From Mucilaginibacter phenanthrenivorans (GTDB lineage Bacteria > Bacteroidota > Bacteroidia > Sphingobacteriales > Sphingobacteriaceae), in contig NZ_JAHVAP010000003.1 of the NCBI RefSeq assembly GCF_024721155.1, forward strand, positions 310,001 to 374,000: a stretch of 64,000 nucleotides of DNA. The letters are read 5' to 3'. Below the pieces are notes generated by a model that ran no database searches, was not told the DNA's origin, and saw nothing but the letters and a program-made list of their open reading frames with translations. Positions 48,123 through 57,069 of this stretch are shown piece after piece; within the stretch, counting starts at the first letter, position 1; the number at the start of each line of letters is the position of its first letter. The position numbers and the translations under genes were made by a program.

Positions 48123-49250
48123 ATGAGAAACCTATTTTACTTTTCGTTTATTTCCATTGGGCTCGCCTGCATGGGCTGCACAAAGGCTTACCATTTACCT
48201 GCAGCGCAGGTGGTAAAACCCGTGCCTGCAGCAGTAATTACAAATTTTACGCTGAAGGATGCCGATACAGCCTACACAGCATTCAATAACTATTTTTATA
48301 ATCCGGCTAACAAGCTGTACTACAACGCTACCGATAAAAGTGGGGTAGGCGCAATTTGGACGCAGGCTATTTATTGGGATTTGGCGATGGACGTTTACGA
48401 GCGTACAAAGGCCTCAGCGCAATTAACAATGGTGAATGATATTTACGCAGGCGGGGTAAACCAGTATGATAATTATAATTGGAACAATACCACCACCTGG
48501 TTTATTTATGACGATATGATGTGGTGGGTTACCGCACTCGCCCGGGCCAACCAGCTTACCGGCAATGCAGCCTATTTGCAAAATTCCATCGCGGGCTTTA
48601 ACCATGTGTGGGCCGGTTCGTATGATCCGGTTGATGGCGGCATGTTCTGGGATTTTCAGCACAGCGGAAAAAACGCCTGTATCAATTATCCAACTGTGAT
48701 AGCGGCGGTGCGGCTGTACCAGATTACCAAAGATACCAGCTATCTTTCAAAGGCCAAATCAATTTATGCATGGTCAAAGGCAAACTTGTTTAATGCAACC
48801 AGCGGTGAGGTGGCCGATCATAAAATAGGTAATAACCCTCCGGGCTACCAGGATTATACCTATAACCAGGGAACCGCTATCGGTGCGGGCGTAATGCTTT
48901 ACGACGTAACAAAAGATGCCTCTTATCTGGCCGATGCCGAACTGGCTGCCGACTATACACAAAACAGCATGTGTACCAACGGCATCCTACCTGCAGAGGG
49001 CGATTTTAACGAACAAGGTGTATTGAAGGCCATCTTTGCTCAATACATCATGATGCTGATCAACGACGGTGGCCAAAAACAATATTTAAGCTGGATCCAG
49101 CAAAATGCAAACACCGCCTGGACCAACCGCGACAAGGCGCGTAATTTAACGTATCGCAATTATGCCGTTCCTTGTCCAACGGGGATTATACAATCATACG
49201 AAGCAAGCAGCGGGGTTACGTTTATGCAGATTTGCCCGCCATCTCAATAA
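48123..49250 (+). CDS. Glycoside hydrolase family 76 lipoprotein (alpha-1,6-mannanase-like)
   Basis: The 375-residue protein has a lipobox ACMGC with cysteine at 19, so it should be anchored in a membrane. The GH76 catalytic aspartate pair is visible in WFIYDDMMWWV, with Asp130 and Asp131. Further family features are NQYDNYNWNNTTTW, the repeated helices of an (alpha/alpha)6 barrel (YLQNSIAGFNHVW, YLSKAKSIYAWSK) and YNQGTAIGAG near 246. GH76 enzymes cleave alpha-1,6-mannan chains. It stands alone, with no SusC or SusD beside it, though the window has an orphan SusCD pair elsewhere. Confidence 0.92.
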   Translation: MRNLFYFSFISIGLACMGCTKAYHLPAAQVVKPVPAAVITNFTLKDADTAYTAFNNYFYNPANKLYYNATDKSGVGAIWTQAIYWDLAMDVYERTKASAQLTMVNDIYAGGVNQYDNYNWNNTTTWFIYDDMMWWVTALARANQLTGNAAYLQNSIAGFNHVWAGSYDPVDGGMFWDFQHSGKNACINYPTVIAAVRLYQITKDTSYLSKAKSIYAWSKANLFNATSGEVADHKIGNNPPGYQDYTYNQGTAIGAGVMLYDVTKDASYLADAELAADYTQNSMCTNGILPAEGDFNEQGVLKAIFAQYIMMLINDGGQKQYLSWIQQNANTAWTNRDKARNLTYRNYAVPCPTGIIQSYEASSGVTFMQICPPSQ

Positions 49251-49281
49251 GTATCCGTTAAGTTAACAGATAAGAATTATG

Positions 49282-49322
49282 CAAGCGAGACACCCTGATA
49301 TCATTGCAGGTTGTCTCGCTTG
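49282..49322 (+). terminator. Intrinsic terminator after the GH76 gene
   Basis: CAAGCGAGACA and TGTCTCGCTTG form a perfect 11-bp stem, with additional ACC/GGT-type pairing in the loop, followed by TTATTTTT. It lies 31 bp after the stop. Confidence 0.9.
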
Positions 49323-49347
49323 TTATTTTTAATGGGAAGGCTAATTC

Positions 49348-49758
49348 TTATAAGATCTGGTTAAACTCTAATCGTTCATTATTCGGCCCTAAAATATTAA
49401 AGTATTTACAGCCGTTTTTCCAGAAGGGGAGAAAAACGGGCGCCTCTTCGATAATTCGAAATGATGCATTTTTCAATTCACTGAATGCAAGGTCAATATC
49501 GTCTACATCAAAAGCCACATGGTCGACATGGCCGTCTGCTCGGTTTCTTATTTTATCAAGCTCTGCATCCGGAAACTGGTAGATCTCGATGATCATATCC
49601 CCTTTTTGCATCATAGCCATCTTCCCTCTCTCGCCATTGTGGTCGAATCCGGATGCCATTACATTTTCAAATCCTAATTTCTGATAAAACTTCTCCGAGA
49701 TATTTAAATCTGTTACGGGGATTCCTATGTGCTGGATATGGTTGAATTTAAAGTTCAT
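49348..49758 (-). CDS. VOC superfamily (glyoxalase-like) protein
   Basis: The 136-residue protein begins MNFKFNHIQHIGIPVTDLNIS and shows the two beta-alpha-beta-beta-beta units of the vicinal oxygen chelate fold. Likely metal ligands are His10 (HIGIPV), a Glu in MIIEIYQFP near 58, His in HVDHVAFDVDDID near 79 and the C-terminal Glu in NERLEF. The set fits lactoylglutathione lyase- or methylmalonyl-CoA epimerase-like enzymes. The substrate is unknown. It is cytoplasmic and a single gene, convergent with the GH76 gene. Confidence 0.85.
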   Translation of the reverse strand: MNFKFNHIQHIGIPVTDLNISEKFYQKLGFENVMASGFDHNGERGKMAMMQKGDMIIEIYQFPDAELDKIRNRADGHVDHVAFDVDDIDLAFSELKNASFRIIEEAPVFLPFWKNGCKYFNILGPNNERLEFNQIL

Positions 49759-49833
49759 AACAGGATATTATAGTTGCATTATTTATGGTTACGATTGGCG
49801 GTGATATAAATAAAGGTAGCTATTTATAAACAA

Positions 49834-49865
49834 AAAAGCCTCCGGATTTTCATCCAAAGGCTTTT
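49834..49865 (-). terminator. Intrinsic terminator after the M1 peptidase gene
   Basis: On the minus strand AAAAGCCT and AGGCTTTT plus an inner GGAT/ATCC form a stem, followed by a T-run. It lies 22 bp after the M1 stop codon. Confidence 0.88.
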
Positions 49866-49887
49866 CATAATCAACAAAATGATTGCC

Positions 49888-51747
49888 TCAATTCGCTGTC
49901 CAGGTATTATTTTTCATATCAGCATCCACAAAGATTCCGCCATCAATGGTTATTGATTTTACATCCTTCGTAGGCTTGATCTTTATTGTAATTGCCTTCT
50001 GGTCCTTTTCCCAAACTATCGGGGTTTGGTGGAAACTGTCGGTTGTACCATCGGCATAGGTTACTACTGCATCAAACGGCACCGCAAAACCACCGATGTT
50101 TTTTATAGATAATGCATAACCATCACCTGCTTTTTCAGCTTTTTCAAGACTCAGGTCGATGTAATAGGGGGTGTAGAACCAGTTATAAAAGAACCAATCC
50201 AGATTTTTGCCTGATCCTGCCTTCATGGAGTTAAAATAATCCCATGGGATAGGATGCTTGCCATTCCAGTTATCCATGTAGGTATGCAGCGCCTTTTTAA
50301 ACAGCACATCGCCAAGCAGATCCTTCAAAGCCAAATAGCTTAACGATGGTTTGCCATAAGCGTTATTTCCACTGCCGAAGGTCACATCAGGCGATGGGGT
50401 AATTATCGGCATTTCCTTTTCGTGCGGGCCGTGCGTCCACCTGTTAACGCGGAAGTTCTTGTAAAAATCATCAGCCACTTTTTTGCCTTTTTCGGCTGTG
50501 CCGATCAATAGCTCAAAGGTTGTAGCCCATCCCTCATCCATAAAGGCATAACGGCTTTCGTTGGTGCCCATATAGAAAGGGAAATAAGTGTGTGCAATCT
50601 CATGGTCCTGTACCAATTGAGCAAAGGTCAGATCCTTTTCGTGACTGTCGTTCACCATCATCGGGTACTCCATATCAGCATAACCCTGGAACGAAGTTGT
50701 CTTAGGGAACGGGTAAGGAACGCCCGGCAGGTTATGCGAGAACCAATCCAGAGAGTTGTGTGCAAACTTCACATATTGGTGAAAATCAGCCGAACTATCC
50801 GGGAACGCTGCCTGTACGCTGGTACGGCGGTGCGCTTTGTCATCAACAATAACACTCGCAGCATCCCAATCGTAGTGATCGCTTACGCCTACAGTTACGT
50901 CGGTAATATGGCTTGAGTTCCATTTCCAGGTGTTGGTTGCATTTTGTGAAGTGATGCTTTTAGCTGCAAGGTCCTGTGCGGTAGCGATGTGAATAGTCGA
51001 ATCGCTGGTCATGGAGGTCTGCAGGCGTTTGGCAGCTTCAGGCTGTAAAACTTCGTTTGGATTTTGCAGGGTACCTGTGGCCCAAACAATGTAGTTTTTA
51101 GGCACAGTTACGCTTAGCTGGTAATCGTTAAAATCGTTGTAAAACTCCAGTCCGCCGGTATGCGGTTGCGTATCCCATCCTTTGTAGTCGTCATAAACAG
51201 AAACCCTTGGATAAAAGTAAGCAAGGAAAAAGCTGGTGGAATCAATTGCACCATCGCGACCGCGACCGGTTGATAATTGATAATGCCACTTGATGTTCAT
51301 CTTTAATGAATCGTGCGATTTCAAAGGCGATTTAAGGTCGAGCATGTAATTGGTAGTTACCGCCTTCTCGTTGTCCCAATCGGCTTTGGCGCCGTTTATG
51401 GTTATCTCATCAACAGTAATTCCTTGCGGCGCGTTTGCAGCAGTAGGCGTCCTGCCGCGGTGAACATTTACGATCAGCTTCATGTTCAGGCTGCTCAAAA
51501 CATCCGGGCTACTGTTAAAATAAGTAATGTCTTCAACTCCGGTAATTGTTTTGTTTGGCGGCGTCATGCTTACCGAAATATTGTAGCGGCCGTGGTTTTG
51601 CCAGTAATTTTTACCGGGCTTGCCATTTTCGGCGCGGGTGCCTTTGTCAAAGGCCTGCTGTACTTCAGGTGGATGGGTTAATGTTTGCGCGTTCATCTGC
51701 AATAAAGCAAGGCAGAATACGGCAGCGAGAGAGGTTGATCTTAACAT
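49888..51747 (-). CDS. M1 family metallopeptidase, exported
   Basis: The 619-residue protein has a signal peptide (MLRSTSLAAVFCLALLQMNAQ). After an N-terminal beta-domain with repeated strands comes the zinc site HEIAH at 382-386 with the third ligand Glu405 in MDEGW, an exact HEXXH-x18-E. Unlike classical M1 aminopeptidases the GxMEN-type exopeptidase motif is not obvious; the nearest is YADMEYP near 355. A C-terminal strand domain ends IDGGIFVDADMKNN. It is probably a periplasmic or outer-membrane-associated peptidase. It is divergent from the TetR gene. Confidence 0.92.
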   Translation of the reverse strand: MLRSTSLAAVFCLALLQMNAQTLTHPPEVQQAFDKGTRAENGKPGKNYWQNHGRYNISVSMTPPNKTITGVEDITYFNSSPDVLSSLNMKLIVNVHRGRTPTAANAPQGITVDEITINGAKADWDNEKAVTTNYMLDLKSPLKSHDSLKMNIKWHYQLSTGRGRDGAIDSTSFFLAYFYPRVSVYDDYKGWDTQPHTGGLEFYNDFNDYQLSVTVPKNYIVWATGTLQNPNEVLQPEAAKRLQTSMTSDSTIHIATAQDLAAKSITSQNATNTWKWNSSHITDVTVGVSDHYDWDAASVIVDDKAHRRTSVQAAFPDSSADFHQYVKFAHNSLDWFSHNLPGVPYPFPKTTSFQGYADMEYPMMVNDSHEKDLTFAQLVQDHEIAHTYFPFYMGTNESRYAFMDEGWATTFELLIGTAEKGKKVADDFYKNFRVNRWTHGPHEKEMPIITPSPDVTFGSGNNAYGKPSLSYLALKDLLGDVLFKKALHTYMDNWNGKHPIPWDYFNSMKAGSGKNLDWFFYNWFYTPYYIDLSLEKAEKAGDGYALSIKNIGGFAVPFDAVVTYADGTTDSFHQTPIVWEKDQKAITIKIKPTKDVKSITIDGGIFVDADMKNNTWTAN

Positions 51748-51880
51748 AAGATGATTGATTTTTGTGGTCAGTTAGCCAAATTTATAAATTTATTACGCTT
51801 TTAATTTCAACAAATGCTAATTACGTTAATTTATTTAATGGCGACCTTTTTACAATTGTTAAACAAAATAAATTTTTATT

Positions 51881-51894
51881 TAACAAAAATGTTA
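51881..51894. promoter_or_regulatory. TetR operator in front of tetR
   Basis: TAACA-N4-TGTTA with TTT and AAA flanks is a perfect 18-bp palindrome, 35 bp before the tetR start. A CATATTTG -7-like box at 51897-51904 (one mismatch to the consensus) follows directly. The same TAACA-N4-TGTTA occurs before the RND operon. Confidence 0.65.
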
Positions 51895-51929
51895 AACATA
51901 TTTGTAAATAGTTTGTTAACTATTCAAGA

Positions 51930-52532
51930 ATGGGAATTTTAACTACAGATACAGAGCAATTAATAAAGGACACCGCTAAAAAAGTATTTTTTTCCGAAGG
52001 CCGTTTACATGCTACTACACAGGAAATAGCGGACGAGGCAGGTATTAACCGGGCATCAATACATTATTATTTCAGAAGTCGTAAGCAACTTTTTGATAAG
52101 GTATTTGACGAGGCTGTAACTGAAATGCACGGTAAAATAGACCTTATCTTCCAGGAAGATCTGCCTTTCAGAATAAAAACTGAAAGATTTATTGATTTTT
52201 TTATGAAAAAATCTTTGGAGCACCCCTACCTTGAATTATTTATTATTACTGAGTTTAATACCAACCCGGTCTTGCATCTTTCAGTGGCAAGACCAATAGA
52301 TACTGAAAAGCGGGTAGAATTACAAAAAGGTATTGACGCTGAGATTGCTGCCAATAAAATGAACCCCATTACACTCAATCATTACGTCATCACCTTAATG
52401 TCGTTATGTTCATTCCCTTTTTTAGGCAAATCAATTATAAAAAACGCTTTATCTCTTACAGATAATGATTACAATAACCTGATTGCTGAACGTAAGAATG
52501 TAATAATGAAAATGCTTTTTTTAGATATTTGA
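51930..52532 (+). CDS. TetR family transcriptional repressor
   Basis: The 200-residue protein begins MGILTTDTEQLIKDTAKKVF. The N-terminal helix-turn-helix is visible in FFSEGRLHATTQEIADEAGINRASIHYYFRSRKQLFDKVF (residues 20-58). The C-terminal ligand domain is family-variable, so the inducer is unknown. It lies 107 bp before the RND efflux operon and carries the same operator in front of both units, so it should be an autoregulated local repressor of the pump. Confidence 0.94.
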   Translation: MGILTTDTEQLIKDTAKKVFFSEGRLHATTQEIADEAGINRASIHYYFRSRKQLFDKVFDEAVTEMHGKIDLIFQEDLPFRIKTERFIDFFMKKSLEHPYLELFIITEFNTNPVLHLSVARPIDTEKRVELQKGIDAEIAANKMNPITLNHYVITLMSLCSFPFLGKSIIKNALSLTDNDYNNLIAERKNVIMKMLFLDI

Positions 52533-52559
52533 TTAAAAGCATTTTTTTTGATCTTGAAC

Positions 52560-52573
52560 TAACAAAATTGTTA
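52560..52573 (+). promoter_or_regulatory. TetR operator in front of the RND operon
   Basis: TAACA-N4-TGTTA (TAACAAAATTGTTA) lies 80 bp before the adaptor start, with the same spacing as the site in front of tetR. Confidence 0.65.
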
Positions 52574-52639
52574 AACAAAATAATAAGATAAAAAGCAAAG
52601 TAATATCATAAAACATAAATGCAACATATACCAATGATT

Positions 52640-53863
52640 ATGAAAAATAAAACATCCCATAAACAAAATATAGCCTTTGTGCTGCTATTCACTACAGCCT
52701 TACTATTTACAGCTTGCCATAGTGGTGAAAAAAAAGGAGGCCCTGGTCCCGGAGGTCCAACCGGTCCCGCGCCTTATAAAACGGCAATTGTTTACTCCGG
52801 ACCGGCTACTATGTATTATAGCTATCCCGCAACTATCCAGGGTGAGCAGGATATAGATATCCGGCCAAAAGTTGATGGCTTTATAGAAAAGATCTTTGTT
52901 GAAGAGGGTGCCGTTGTACATAAGGGGCAGCCATTATTTCAGCTAAGAAATCCCCAGTATGATGCGGCTGTACGAAGTGCTATCGCTTCTGTTAAAATAG
53001 CAGAAGCAGACGTAAATACAGCTGAAATGAATGTAGAGAAAGTAAGGCCACTGGTAGATAAGAAGATCATCAGTGATTACGAGTTAAAATCAGATGAATT
53101 TACATTGCAGTCAAAAAAGGCTTCCTTAGCTTCTGCCCAGGCAGACCTGGTGAACGCAAAGGTGAATGTGGGTTATACTTATCTTACAAGCCCGGCTGAT
53201 GGGGTAATCAGTACTATACCTTATAAAGTTGGCAGCCTCATCACCAGTACATCCACTAATCCGCTTACCACTGTTTACAATACAAAAAATATTTACGTGT
53301 ACTTTTCATTAAATGAAAAGCAATTGCTCGAATTTTTACGAAACACAAAAGGCAAAACACTAAAAGACAAATTGGCCACCATGGCTGATGTATCACTTTT
53401 GTTGGCAGATGGTACAGAATACGCGCAAAAAGGACGGATAGTAATGGCAAGCGGTTCAATTGCTACGGGAACAGGGTCGGTGAGCTTTAGGGCTAATTTC
53501 CCTAATCCGCTGGGCTTAATCAGGAGCGGCAGCAGTGCAACAATCAAAATCCCGGTTAACATAGATAGCGCTATTCTGATCCCCCAGAAGGCTACTTATG
53601 ATATGCAGGGTAAAAAGTTTGTATATACATTAAGCGCTAAAGACAGTACAGTGAATACCGGGGTTCAATTATCTGATAACCCGATAGGTGATTTATATGT
53701 AGTACAAAGCGGCTTAAAACAGGGGGATAAACTGGTAATTGAAGGCATTGGCAGCTTAAAGCCCGGAATTACCATAAAACCGATCCCCACTAATGCCGAC
53801 AGTTTATACGCTGCGGCCAAAACACCAACTACAAACAGCGATAAAAGTTTAAAACATAAATAA
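52640..53863 (+). CDS. RND efflux periplasmic adaptor subunit (membrane fusion lipoprotein)
   Basis: About 407 residues. It begins MKNKTSHKQNIAFVLLFTTALLFTAC, a lipoprotein signal, followed by a low-complexity GGPGPGGPTGP linker. The body has the biotinyl-lipoyl-like half (DIRPKVDGFIEKIFVEEGAVVHKGQPLF near 80), an alpha-hairpin of coiled type (ASVKIAEADVNTAEMNVEKVRPL) and a beta-barrel domain with a C-terminal IGSLKPGITI region. It links the inner-membrane pump to the outer-membrane channel. An in-frame ATG 21 nt upstream is possible, but the chosen start gives the proper signal peptide. Confidence 0.93.
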   Translation: MKNKTSHKQNIAFVLLFTTALLFTACHSGEKKGGPGPGGPTGPAPYKTAIVYSGPATMYYSYPATIQGEQDIDIRPKVDGFIEKIFVEEGAVVHKGQPLFQLRNPQYDAAVRSAIASVKIAEADVNTAEMNVEKVRPLVDKKIISDYELKSDEFTLQSKKASLASAQADLVNAKVNVGYTYLTSPADGVISTIPYKVGSLITSTSTNPLTTVYNTKNIYVYFSLNEKQLLEFLRNTKGKTLKDKLATMADVSLLLADGTEYAQKGRIVMASGSIATGTGSVSFRANFPNPLGLIRSGSSATIKIPVNIDSAILIPQKATYDMQGKKFVYTLSAKDSTVNTGVQLSDNPIGDLYVVQSGLKQGDKLVIEGIGSLKPGITIKPIPTNADSLYAAAKTPTTNSDKSLKHK

Positions 53864-53903
53864 GCTATAAGGCAGATTCCCTGAAACTTAAAAGAAAATT
53901 ATT

Positions 53904-56900
53904 ATGCTTAAAATATTCATAGAAAGGCCGGTTTTATCAACAGTGATATCGGTTATGCTTGTGATACTGGGTGTGCTGGCCTACCTGGGCCTGCCGGTTT
54001 CGCAATACCCGGAAATAGCGCCGCCTACCGTGGTTGTGTCAGCCGCTTATACAGGGGCAAGTGCGGGTGTAGTTCAGCGAAACGTTGTTGTTCCGCTTGA
54101 AGAACAGATCAACGGTGTGGAAGGGATGACCTATATGACCTCAACCGCTGCAAATGATGGCAGCGCCACCATAACCGTATATTTTAAATTAGGCACCAAC
54201 CCCGATATTGATGCGGTAAACGTACAGAACCGGGTATCTGCTGCGAGCAGTGTGCTGCCTGCCGAAGTAACCAAGGCGGGTGTAACCGTTCTAAAACAAC
54301 AGAGCAGCAACCTGATGTTTCTTTCGCTGAAAAGTGATAACCCCGCTTATGACCAGACTTTTTTAAATAATTATGCCAATATTAACCTGGTTCCCGAAAT
54401 TAAGCGGGTGAACGGGGTTGGCAGCGTAAATGTTTTTGGCGCAAAGGATTATTCCATGCGGATTTGGCTGAAGCCGGATGTAATGGCCAATTATGGCTTA
54501 ACACCAAATGATGTTAACAATGCACTGGCCGAACAGAATATTGATGTTGCTCCGGGTAAGTTTGGTGAAAACAGCAACCAGGTTTTTCAATACACTATAC
54601 AATACACCGGCAAATTAATTGACACTACACAGTTTGGGAATATTGTTATGCGCTCAAATCCAGATGGTTCACAGTTGCTTTTAAAAGATATAGCAAGGCT
54701 TGAATTAGGTACACTTACCTACTCATCAGGATTAAGTACTGATGGCAGGCCGTCAACAGTTATGTCAGTGAGCCAGGTGGCGGGCTCAAACGCGCAAACA
54801 ATTATTAAGCAGGTAATAGAAACGCTTGACAAAAATGCTCCTTCATTTCCAAAAGGGGTAAGCTATGTTTCGCTGTATAGTGCAAACGATTTTTTAGGCG
54901 CTTCTATTCATAAAGTGGTTGAAACTTTAATAGAAGCCTACATCCTGGTGTTTATCGTAGTGTTTATATTTCTGCAGGATTTTCGTTCAACCATTATTCC
55001 TGGCATATCTGTGCTCGTTTCGCTGATCGGTACTTTTGCCTGCCTGAGCCTGTTTGGCTTTTCAATTAACCTGCTTACTTTATTTGCGCTGGTACTGGCC
55101 ATAGGTATTGTAGTGGATGATGCCATAGTGGTGGTTGAGGCTGTGCATGCCAAGCTGGATGCGGGCTATAAATCAGCACATGATGCGGCCGTAGATGCAA
55201 TGGATGAATTAGGCGGCACCATTGTAGCCATTACCCTGGTTATGGCGGCTGTATTTATCCCGGTATCATTTATCGGGGGTAGTTCGGGGGTGTTTTTTAA
55301 GCAATTCGGGTTAACATTAGCTTCGGCAATTGTTATATCGGCCATAAACGCGCTTACTTTAAGCCCGGCCCTGTGCGCCTTATTCCTGGAGCCGCATGAT
55401 GAGCATGAAACAAAAAAGAAAAACCTTTTGCAACGCTTTTATGCCGCCTTTAATATCGCATTTGATGCGGTAAAAAACAAGTACCAGCGCGCTATCGGTT
55501 TTTTAACCCGCAGAAAATGGATAGTACCTGTAATGATAGCTTGCTTTAGCGCCCTGCTGGTATATTGCATGAAAACCACCCCAAGTGGTTTTGTACCTGA
55601 CGAAGACCAGGGCTTTGTATTATGCGACATTGGGCTGGCGCCGGGTACCTCGCTCGAAAAAACAACGGCAATAGCTACTATGGTTGATAAAATTGGCGCA
55701 GGCATCCCAACCATTTCAAACCGGGGCAAAGTTACCGGGCAAAGCATCATTAATGGTGTGGGCAGCAACTTTGCGATCCTGTTTTTTAAACTGAAACCCT
55801 GGGATGAAAGAAAAGGTATAAAGGTTGATGATGTAATAGGACAGCTATTTAGAAAGACTGCGGGAATAAAGGATGCAAGAATCCTGTTTTTTGGACTGCC
55901 AACAGTTCCAGGCTTTGGAAACTCAGCTGGTTTTACCATTGAATTGCAGGATAAAACCGGCGGCAGTATTAACGATTTTTATAAAGTTTCAGGCGGCTTT
56001 TTGGGCGCATTAAACCAGCGTCCCGAGATATTGTATGGAGCAACCGGGTTTAACCCTAATTATCCGCAATACCTCATGTCAGTAAATGTGTCCAGGGCAA
56101 AACAGGCAGGCTTGCTGGTAAGCGATATAACCAATGCCATGCAGGGCTATTATGGCGGTATATATGCATCTACTTTTAACCAGTTTGGTAAACAATACCG
56201 GGTTATGGTGCAGGCAGATACGCAATACCGGAGCAATTCAAAAAGCTTGGATAATATTTATGTAAAAAATGCCGCGGGCACCATGGCGCCGGTTTCGGAG
56301 TTTGTTACGTTAACAGCTATCAATGGCCCTCAAAGTTTGTCCCGGTTTAATTTATTCAACAACATCTCGGTAATAGGGAGCCCCAAACCAGGTTTTAGCA
56401 GCGGTGATGCGCTTAACGCAGTGCGGGAGACCGCAGCTAAAACCCTTCCCGCAGGCTACACTTTTGATTATTCGGGTTTATCGAGAGAGGAAGTAAGCTC
56501 GGGAAGTCAAACTGTTTTTATTTACGCATTGTGTGTAGTGTTTGTGTTTTTCCTGCTTAGCGCATTGTATGAAAGCTATATTATCCCGCTTGCCGTACTT
56601 GCTTCATTACCCGTTGGTTTATCAGGAGTTTATTTATTTGCCAAAATTATGGGGATAGATAATAATATCTATATGCAGATCTCCGTGGTGATGTTGATTG
56701 GGTTACTGGCCAAAAATGCTATTTTGATCGTACAATATGCGGTAGCGCGGCGCGAAAAAGGGATGCCAATAATGGAAGCGGCAATTGAAGCCGCTACAGC
56801 CCGTTTGCGACCTATATTAATGACCTCACTGGCCTTTGTCTTCGGTTTGATGCCGCTGATGTTTTCATCCGGCGTTGGCGCGGAAGGTAACCGGTCAATA

Positions 56901-57053
56901 GGTACCGGCGCAGTTGGCGGGATGCTTGTAGGGACTGTTTTCGGCATATTTGTGATCCCGGTATTGTATATCATTTTTGAAACCCTGCAGGAGAAGTTCG
57001 GCAGTAAGAAAAAGCGTAAGGCATCAAAGGGCGGGGCTGCAGCCGCACATTAA
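53904..57053 (+). CDS. RND efflux pump, AcrB/HAE1-type inner-membrane transporter
   Basis: The 1049-residue transporter begins MLKIFIERPVLSTVISVMLVILGVLAYLGLPVSQYPEIAPP, which is the hallmark of the hydrophobe/amphiphile efflux family. It has two sets of six transmembrane helices and two large periplasmic loops. The proton-relay aspartates are in ALVLAIGIVVDDAIVVVEAVHAK near 405. The second half contains MLIGLLAKNAILIVQYA near 930. It should form a proton-driven trimer exporting drugs, detergents or metabolites. It lies between the adaptor (40-bp gap) and outer-membrane factor genes. Confidence 0.97.
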   Translation: MLKIFIERPVLSTVISVMLVILGVLAYLGLPVSQYPEIAPPTVVVSAAYTGASAGVVQRNVVVPLEEQINGVEGMTYMTSTAANDGSATITVYFKLGTNPDIDAVNVQNRVSAASSVLPAEVTKAGVTVLKQQSSNLMFLSLKSDNPAYDQTFLNNYANINLVPEIKRVNGVGSVNVFGAKDYSMRIWLKPDVMANYGLTPNDVNNALAEQNIDVAPGKFGENSNQVFQYTIQYTGKLIDTTQFGNIVMRSNPDGSQLLLKDIARLELGTLTYSSGLSTDGRPSTVMSVSQVAGSNAQTIIKQVIETLDKNAPSFPKGVSYVSLYSANDFLGASIHKVVETLIEAYILVFIVVFIFLQDFRSTIIPGISVLVSLIGTFACLSLFGFSINLLTLFALVLAIGIVVDDAIVVVEAVHAKLDAGYKSAHDAAVDAMDELGGTIVAITLVMAAVFIPVSFIGGSSGVFFKQFGLTLASAIVISAINALTLSPALCALFLEPHDEHETKKKNLLQRFYAAFNIAFDAVKNKYQRAIGFLTRRKWIVPVMIACFSALLVYCMKTTPSGFVPDEDQGFVLCDIGLAPGTSLEKTTAIATMVDKIGAGIPTISNRGKVTGQSIINGVGSNFAILFFKLKPWDERKGIKVDDVIGQLFRKTAGIKDARILFFGLPTVPGFGNSAGFTIELQDKTGGSINDFYKVSGGFLGALNQRPEILYGATGFNPNYPQYLMSVNVSRAKQAGLLVSDITNAMQGYYGGIYASTFNQFGKQYRVMVQADTQYRSNSKSLDNIYVKNAAGTMAPVSEFVTLTAINGPQSLSRFNLFNNISVIGSPKPGFSSGDALNAVRETAAKTLPAGYTFDYSGLSREEVSSGSQTVFIYALCVVFVFFLLSALYESYIIPLAVLASLPVGLSGVYLFAKIMGIDNNIYMQISVVMLIGLLAKNAILIVQYAVARREKGMPIMEAAIEAATARLRPILMTSLAFVFGLMPLMFSSGVGAEGNRSIGTGAVGGMLVGTVFGIFVIPVLYIIFETLQEKFGSKKKRKASKGGAAAAH

Positions 57054-57069
57054 CTAATCAATAAATATT

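Noticed and set aside
48123..49250. GH76 gene as part of a polysaccharide-utilisation locus with the SusC-SusD pair
   Set aside because: They lie more than 40 kb apart with unrelated genes between, so no operon link can be claimed.
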